DNA from: Thermoplasmata archaeon
GTDB lineage: Archaea > Thermoplasmatota > Thermoplasmata > SG8-5
DNA length: 5,929 nt
NCBI GenBank assembly: GCA_030655715.1
Contig: JAUSPR010000217.1
Coordinates: forward strand, 1-5,929
Reading direction: 5' to 3'
The position numbers were made by a program, and so were the translations under genes. Below are positions 3,780-5,929 of the stretch, in pieces (the stretch's first letter is position 1; each line of letters starts with the position of its first letter). The notes under the pieces were generated by a model. That model was given only the letters and a program-made list of their open reading frames with translations. It searched no databases and had not been told where the DNA came from.

Positions 3780-4313
3780 AATGTTCAACGTCTTGATTAC
3801 TCTCTCAACATCCACCTTCGTGTTCACGCAACCGGTCCTGCTGAGCGGAACCGACCTGGTGGGAATTCCGACATTGGACAGTTTGGAAATGGCTTCCTCA
3901 AGTTCATAATAACAGGCAACTCCGAAACATGCTCTTGGCCTAACTTTTTCCACAATCTTGAAAACCATGCTGCCGCCCGGCACGATGAATGACTTGTATC
4001 CCAGGCGGTCCGCTTCATCCAGAATCGGATTGATGTCGCAACTTCCGCATCTCTTGCAGACATAGCCCATATCTGTCATCTCGGCTTTGCAGACCGATAT
4101 ATTCCTCAGGCAGTGAGAGATGAAAAGCGCGCGCTGGTTCGGCGGTATAGCTGCGAACGCTTTCTGATTGAGATGATTTTTCAGTGAGATATAAATCTCA
4201 TTAATGTAGTCGGTATCCGCACCAAGAGCTTCCAGCGTACTCTTTACCGCGTCCTTGGTCCCAAGGTCGATTCCCAATTCAATGAGTCTCTTGACATGTT
4301 TATCTATGCTCAT
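3777..4313 (-). CDS. DUF116 family protein
   Basis: The 178-residue product matches the DUF116 pattern found in many archaea and some anaerobic bacteria: SHCLRNISVCKAE (66-78), GYVCKRCGSCDI (83-94), LGYKSFIVPGGSMVFKIV (104-121), ACFGVACYYELEEAI (128-142), and the terminal VPLSRTGCVNTKVD (155-168). Eight Cys (68, 75, 86, 89, 92, 129, 134, 162) sit at family-conserved positions, suggesting metal or Fe-S binding; the biochemical role of the family is not established to my knowledge. No signal peptide or convincing membrane helix is visible. The ATG at 4311-4313 is supported by an AATAAATA box about 28 nt upstream. It lies 76 nt downstream of the geranylgeranyl reductase and probably has its own promoter. 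Its stop codon lies inside the tail of repeat block 3. Confidence 0.9.
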   Translation of the reverse strand: MSIDKHVKRLIELGIDLGTKDAVKSTLEALGADTDYINEIYISLKNHLNQKAFAAIPPNQRALFISHCLRNISVCKAEMTDMGYVCKRCGSCDINPILDEADRLGYKSFIVPGGSMVFKIVEKVRPRACFGVACYYELEEAISKLSNVGIPTRSVPLSRTGCVNTKVDVERVIKTLNI

Positions 4314-4336
4314 CGATATTGAATAGGGGCAGGGGG

Positions 4337-4344
4337 TATTTATT
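4337..4344 (-). promoter_or_regulatory. TATA-like box of the DUF116 gene
   Basis: Read on the - strand it is AATAAATA, centred about 28 nt before the ATG at 4313, again implying a leaderless transcript. C-rich sequence lies between box and start. A second TATA-like stretch (4368-4374) is farther upstream and would give a longer leader. Confidence 0.5.
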
Positions 4345-4389
4345 AGTTATACCTTAGGGCCAGTATCTAATATAGCGAATTTTTGCCCC

Positions 4390-5595
4390 TTACCAATCAA
4401 TCAAACCATACTTGAGAAACTTGCCTGTGTATTTGAGAAATCGTGGCTCTTTTTTGAGAAGCATCCAGCCCAGTCGGGAGGGGTAATCTATATCCCCTGT
4501 TTGATTTATTATGTCAAGCATCTCTGCGTTGGCCAGCATTCCGAAGATTTCTTCCAATTCCTTGTCGCCGAGGCTGGAGAACATCCTGTGCATTATCATG
4601 GCCTTCTTCAGTTCATCCCCGATATCCGCGGACCAGGCTTTTTGGTAAGCGGAAAGCTGGTGAGCAGTGAAAATATCCTTTTCCAGGGCTTTGATTGCAG
4701 TATTCGCACAATGCCCCGCGCATACCAGTCCCGGGTAAATTCCCCCACCGCTGGTTGCCTTTACCTGACAGGCCGCATCCCCTACCAGCATGGCCCGGTC
4801 CGAAAACGTTTTCTGAAGCGGGCCGAGCGGTATAATTCCCGAATGAGTGGCCAGTATCTTGCCGCCTTTGAGAATAGATGCTGCATTGCCCTTTTCAAAA
4901 AACATCTTGAAATAATCATTTGCAGTGCCCTGGCCGTCCCTGACGCAGAGGCCAACTCGCGATATTTCTCCTGCGGGAATTATCCATGCAAAGAAATTTG
5001 GTGCGATGCCGTTGCCAAAAAATACCTTCACCCTGTCCTGTGCGATGTCCAGGCCAGAAACATCCGCACCGATTCCATTGAGGAAATATTCGGGTTCACT
5101 CAATCCAAGCCATTTCCTGGTCTGGGATTTTGCACCGTCCGCGCCAATGACAAGTTTGGATTCTATGACTTGCTCGCCAAGGCTGATGACACATGGTTTT
5201 CCAATCTGGATTGCTGAAACTCGATTGCCTTGCAAGAGGGTTGCTCCGGAATCAACCGCCTTGTCCATTATGGCTTTGTCGAATCTCGCCCGGTCGATTG
5301 CAACTGCCTGGACCTTGTCATTTCCGATGTTCATTATGGTTCTGGATGGAGAGAAAATTTCCGCACCCTTGAGTTCATTCAAAACTGTGTGTCTGGCATG
5401 ACTTACCATGTCAAAGCATCTTGGTGTTATCAGGCCAGCGCATTGAACAGGTTGCCCGATTGTCTGATGTTCCTCGATTATCGCGACCTTGTAACCTGCT
5501 TTTGCAATAAGACTGGCTGTATGACCGCCGGCTGGACCTCCGCCAATGATTGCCACATCAAAAGTTTGCCTGGACATAATAGGGTTTGACATCAT
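4390..5595 (-). CDS. Geranylgeranyl reductase family protein (archaeal lipid reductase)
   Basis: FAD-dependent reductase of the digeranylgeranylglycerophospholipid reductase family, which saturates the isoprenoid chains of archaeal membrane lipids at the membrane surface. The 401-residue product has the N-terminal dinucleotide-binding motif AIIGGGPAGG (15-24), the family QPVQCAGLIT (48-57), GADGAKS (151-157), a WxxP-type signature FFAWIIP (201-207), and the second FAD motif GDAACQVKATSGGG (272-285). Length and motif order fit a complete enzyme. Its first ATG overlaps the stop of the upstream metallophosphoesterase as ATGA, so the two are probably co-transcribed and translationally coupled. 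A GAGG a few bases upstream could serve as a Shine-Dalgarno sequence for the first or the adjacent second ATG; Met7 is another possible start. The exact substrate (lipid, menaquinone side chain or free geranylgeranyl diphosphate) cannot be read from sequence. Confidence 0.93.
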   Translation of the reverse strand: MMSNPIMSRQTFDVAIIGGGPAGGHTASLIAKAGYKVAIIEEHQTIGQPVQCAGLITPRCFDMVSHARHTVLNELKGAEIFSPSRTIMNIGNDKVQAVAIDRARFDKAIMDKAVDSGATLLQGNRVSAIQIGKPCVISLGEQVIESKLVIGADGAKSQTRKWLGLSEPEYFLNGIGADVSGLDIAQDRVKVFFGNGIAPNFFAWIIPAGEISRVGLCVRDGQGTANDYFKMFFEKGNAASILKGGKILATHSGIIPLGPLQKTFSDRAMLVGDAACQVKATSGGGIYPGLVCAGHCANTAIKALEKDIFTAHQLSAYQKAWSADIGDELKKAMIMHRMFSSLGDKELEEIFGMLANAEMLDIINQTGDIDYPSRLGWMLLKKEPRFLKYTGKFLKYGLIDW

Positions 5596-5929
5596 CTGCC
5601 TCTATTTTTACCTTTCAGTCGCTCAAAATGGTCTTCTTCTCTCATATTCCGTAGGTCGCCCACCTTACCGAAATCCATTATCTCATCATGTATTGCATAG
5701 ACCCTGGCATTACCAAGGTCAAGTGTTTTCAACCAGGGGTTCATGAAACTTGATTCCGGAGAAATGACATTAGTGCCGGATGCCAGAGGACTGAATGCAG
5801 GCATTACCAGGAAATTATTAACCGGGTCGTGAAGAAAGCAGGGCATTGTCACCTGGGCGCCGACCTCGTCCCTGAACCTGATAACCGGATGCTCATGTCC
5901 GAATATTCTAAGGCCTTGAGCTGCCTGTT
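5592..5929 (-). CDS. Metallophosphoesterase, ICC-like (COG1407 type), C-terminal part
   Basis: Only the C-terminal 112 codons are in the window; the frame is open to the window edge, so the N-terminal metal-binding motifs lie outside. The visible part begins QAAQGLRIFGHEHPVIRF. The GHEHP motif is the GHxH metal-binding motif of calcineurin-like phosphoesterases in the form typical of the archaeal ICC-like/COG1407 group. It is followed by LVMPAFSPLASGTNV, also typical of that group, where a conserved P-x-F-s-p-l-a-G stretch follows. An internal GTG at 5850-5852 is not the real start because the GHEHP motif lies upstream of it in the same frame. Members are predicted nucleases or phosphodiesterases, often encoded beside Lhr-type helicases, so the unseen upstream neighbour might be one; that is inference. 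It overlaps the reductase start by ATGA. Confidence 0.85.
   Translation of the reverse strand, partial: QAAQGLRIFGHEHPVIRFRDEVGAQVTMPCFLHDPVNNFLVMPAFSPLASGTNVISPESSFMNPWLKTLDLGNARVYAIHDEIMDFGKVGDLRNMREEDHFERLKGKNRGR

Noticed and set aside
4501..5217. Long + strand ORF (238 codons) opposite the geranylgeranyl reductase, and further + strand ORFs at 4925-5589
   Set aside because: They are antisense shadows of a clearly recognisable reductase with intact motifs; the translations show no family signal.

Overview
The window looks archaeal, most likely a euryarchaeote and perhaps of the Thermoplasmata type. The evidence is an MptA-type GTP cyclohydrolase, an archaeal-style mevalonate kinase, a DUF116 protein, an archaeal geranylgeranyl reductase and a COG1407-like metallophosphoesterase. 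In addition, A/T-rich TATA-like boxes lie about 28-33 nt upstream of four start codons, the spacing expected for leaderless or nearly leaderless archaeal transcripts. The lineage assignment is inference.

Layout: mptA (141-1001) and a 57-residue Cys-rich zinc-ribbon-like protein (1006-1179) are co-directional on the + strand. All other genes are on the - strand and converge on this pair: a small TPR protein (1519-2010), a mevalonate kinase homologue (2411-3346), a DUF116 protein (3777-4313), a geranylgeranyl reductase (4390-5595), and the C-terminal part of a metallophosphoesterase (from 5592, running off the window). The last two overlap by ATGA and are probably one transcript. Two genes are isoprenoid/lipid related (mevalonate kinase, geranylgeranyl reductase) and one belongs to pterin biosynthesis (MptA).

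The most unusual content is in the three long intergenic regions (1182-1515, 2053-2413, 3372-3779). They are filled with one family of modular palindromic repeats. The modules are X (hairpin with a conserved 5x5 internal loop), a linker of about 30 nt, P (10-bp stem, exactly 21-nt 5' strand, 8-bp hairpin, exactly 6-nt 3' strand) and Y (a 16+16 inverted repeat followed by a partial tandem copy of its right arm). The order X-linker-P-Y is the same in all three regions, the repeat period is about 195 nt, and the stems keep pairing through compensatory base changes. Each block ends within 0-3 nt of, or inside, the stop codon of the neighbouring - strand gene. Wobble pairs are mostly G-T when the + strand is read, so the folded molecule is more likely the + strand, antisense to those genes. 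I know no named family with this architecture. The X hairpin resembles the right-end/omega-RNA hairpin of IS200/IS605-type elements, but no transposase or TnpB is present.
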